A DNA stretch of 64,000 bases, taken from assembly GCF_900108105.1 (NCBI RefSeq), contig NZ_FNUR01000016.1:18698-82697 (forward strand), written 5' to 3'. How positions within the stretch are numbered: the stretch's first letter is position 1; every line of letters starts with the position of its first letter. The position numbers and the translations under genes were made by a program. The stretch comes from Butyrivibrio sp. Su6 (GTDB lineage Bacteria > Bacillota > Clostridia > Lachnospirales > Lachnospiraceae). The notes below the pieces were generated by a model that did no database searches, was not told where the DNA came from, and saw only the letters and a list, made by a program, of their open reading frames with translations. Below are positions 62,377-64,000 of the stretch, in pieces.

Positions 62377-63579
62377 ATGGATAAAAAAAGGGCTTTGTCT
62401 GGCGCCATAATATTTATAACCCTGATGGGAATCGTAAGTCTGTTTTCGGACATGACTCATGAAGGCGCCAGAAGCATATTGGGCGAATATCTGAACCTCG
62501 CAGGGGCATCCGCTGCAACCATCGGATTTGTGTCCGGTATAGGAGAATTGTGCGGGTATTCACTAAGGCTCATATCCGGATTTATAGCAGATAAAACGAA
62601 GAAATACTGGACATTTGTTATCACGGGCTATGTAATACAGGCTCTGGCGATTCCTGCACTGGCACTCGTACCTGAACATGGCTGGATTTGGGCCTGCGGT
62701 CTTGTAATCCTAGAGCGTATCGGAAAAGCGATAAAAAAGCCTGCCAAAAACACATTGGTAAGCTTTGCGGCAAGCGAGATCGGAACCGGAAAAGGCTTTG
62801 CCTATCAGGAGTTTCTGGATCAGCTTGGCGCGTTTCTCGGACCGGTACTGCTTTTTGTAACAGCTCTTGTAAAAGGTACAGACGACCTTTTTACAACATA
62901 TAGAATCTCTTTTGCGATACTGCTTGTTCCTGCAATGATCACCATAGCTCTTGTTTTGACAGCAAAGATAAGATACCCTGATCCGGAGATCTTTGAAAAG
63001 CAGGAAGATAAACCGGCAAGCTTTGAATTCAGGAAGTCATTTGTTCTGTTCATGGCGGCCATCTGCTTTTTTGCTTTTGGCTTTGCAGACTTCACCCTGA
63101 TCACACTTCATTCGGCTAATACCGGAGCATTTAATGAATCCATGCTCAGCCTGCTATATGCTGGGGCAATGGCTGTGGATGCCTTTGCTGCACTATTCTT
63201 TGGCTGGCTTTATGATAAGGTCGGGCTGAAGGCTCTGATCATTTCCACACTATGCAGCACATTCTTCTCATATTTTGTTTTTATGACTGGAAATGCCTGG
63301 TTGATCGGAGCTGGGATAATTCTGTGGGGGATTGGAATGGGTGCGCAGGAAAGTATTATGAAAGCAGCTGTCAGCGGAATCGTCCCGCGTTCCATGCGAA
63401 GCACCGGTTTCGGAATATTTGAGACAGGATTTGGTATTGCGTGGTTTCTGGGCAGTTGGCTTCTCGGTGCCCTGTATGATTTGAATCCTGTGTATCTTGT
63501 CACTGTGTCTGTGGTATCACAGTTTCTGGCGATTGTATTTTATGCTTTATGCCTCCGGTGCAATAAGATAGAGTGCTAA
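62377..63579 (+). CDS. Major facilitator superfamily transporter
   Basis: A 400-residue carrier with about 12 helices. The loop 2-3 motif is FIADKTKKYWTF. Landmarks include SLFSDMTHEGARSILGEYL and MGAQESIMKAAVSGIVPRSMRSTGFGIFE. The SDMxxE opening is seen in a group of uncharacterised MFS exporters. Substrate unknown. GTGGAG lies 9 nt before ATG; the gene follows crcB by 46 nt. Confidence 0.85.
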   Translation: MDKKRALSGAIIFITLMGIVSLFSDMTHEGARSILGEYLNLAGASAATIGFVSGIGELCGYSLRLISGFIADKTKKYWTFVITGYVIQALAIPALALVPEHGWIWACGLVILERIGKAIKKPAKNTLVSFAASEIGTGKGFAYQEFLDQLGAFLGPVLLFVTALVKGTDDLFTTYRISFAILLVPAMITIALVLTAKIRYPDPEIFEKQEDKPASFEFRKSFVLFMAAICFFAFGFADFTLITLHSANTGAFNESMLSLLYAGAMAVDAFAALFFGWLYDKVGLKALIISTLCSTFFSYFVFMTGNAWLIGAGIILWGIGMGAQESIMKAAVSGIVPRSMRSTGFGIFETGFGIAWFLGSWLLGALYDLNPVYLVTVSVVSQFLAIVFYALCLRCNKIEC

Positions 63580-63641
63580 CAATTCCAGTTTGCTGGAATG
63601 AGCATTATACCGGAAGATAATTAAATAAGGTGACAAAAGAA

Positions 63642-64000
63642 ATGGATAGAATTGAATTCAAATGGACTGATGGAAACAATGAAGCTTTTCAACAGTTCTA
63701 TATAGAAACGGAAAAATACTATAGTCAGATTGTTGGCGGGGTAGAAAAAAGAGCTGGGTTTGTTCCATACAATCTATCTGATACTATATCTGATGTTCTC
63801 ATAGCATATATCAACGGAAAACCTGTTGGTTGTGCAGGACTGAAAAAGTATTCTGATAGTGATGTTGAGATAAAGCGTGTATGGGTAGAAGCTGAGTCAA
63901 GAGGTCAAAAGATTGCTAGTAGAATGATGGACTTTATTGAGGAAAAAGCCAGACAAATGAATTACAAGAGAGCAATACTGCAAACAAGACCTATTATGTT
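63642..64000 (+). CDS. GNAT-family N-acetyltransferase (partial)
   Basis: At least 119 residues, cut by the window edge. The GNAT acetyl-CoA motif A is present: VEIKRVWVEAESRGQKIASRM followed by MMDFIEEKARQMNYKRAIL. GCAGLKKY before it is the central strand. Substrate unknown. AAGGTG lies 10 nt before ATG. Confidence 0.85.
   Translation, partial: MDRIEFKWTDGNNEAFQQFYIETEKYYSQIVGGVEKRAGFVPYNLSDTISDVLIAYINGKPVGCAGLKKYSDSDVEIKRVWVEAESRGQKIASRMMDFIEEKARQMNYKRAILQTRPIM

Overview
The window looks like chromosome from a low-GC Gram-positive anaerobe of the Lachnospiraceae, probably Butyrivibrio or a close relative. This is inferred from the full S10-spc-alpha ribosomal cluster, AGGAGG ribosome sites, an [4Fe-4S]-type PurF, an ECF transporter module next to truA, and a four-gene set that resembles the families catalogued as DUF5717/DUF5716 (from memory). 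No rRNA, tRNA, CRISPR array or insertion sequence was seen.

Layout. (1) 1-614: start of a siderophore-type iron ABC binding lipoprotein on the minus strand, behind a tandem operator. (2) 988-5840: MacB-type exporter (ATPase, HlyD-like adaptor, two FtsX-like permeases). (3) 5926-12889: four-gene operon of unknown function with a giant beta/alpha-solenoid protein and a protein whose motifs follow the Hsp70/actin order. (4) 12987-22047: purF, purB, metF, then a MoxR-DUF58-VWA-VWA-TPR (Bat-like) set in one run. (5) 22172-24137: a secreted four-repeat protein, converging on an rRNA methyltransferase-like gene with a long hairpin-rich leader. (6) 24471-37605: rpsJ to infA, including secY, adk and map, with a structured leader and several structured spacers. 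(7) 37620-47348: an island splitting the usual infA-rpmJ junction. It holds a 25-residue membrane microgene, a TRAP transporter, a YcxB-like protein, a YesM/YesN-type two-component system with a membrane-anchored TRAP-like binding protein, an aldo/keto reductase and a uracil/xanthine permease. (8) 47358-51160: rpmJ, rpsM, rpsK, rpsD, rpoA, rplQ on their own promoter. (9) 51371-56962: M15 peptidase (minus), ecfA1-ecfA2-ecfT-truA, rplM-rpsI. (10) about 56963-61860: an integrated mobilisable element (tyrosine integrase, XRE regulator, Xis-like protein, RepA-like ATPase, MobV relaxase, candidate oriT). (11) 61962-64000: crcB, an MFS transporter and a truncated GNAT acetyltransferase; these may be cargo or flanking chromosome.

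How the parts fit together. Ribosome and secretion genes are co-expressed from promoters at 24471, 35873 and 47358, with RNA structures in nearly every long spacer that could serve r-protein feedback. The TRAP island reads as a self-contained sense-and-import unit. The mobile element has the standard order: integration and regulation at the left, replication and mobilisation to the right.

Best candidates for undescribed biology: the microgene at 37620-37849, whose ribosome-binding site is perfectly complementary to the end of its own coding region; the Hsp70-like/giant-solenoid operon at 5926-12889; and the RNA structures in the r-protein spacers and ahead of the methyltransferase gene. All positions and pairings were read by eye; no folding, alignment or database search was run.
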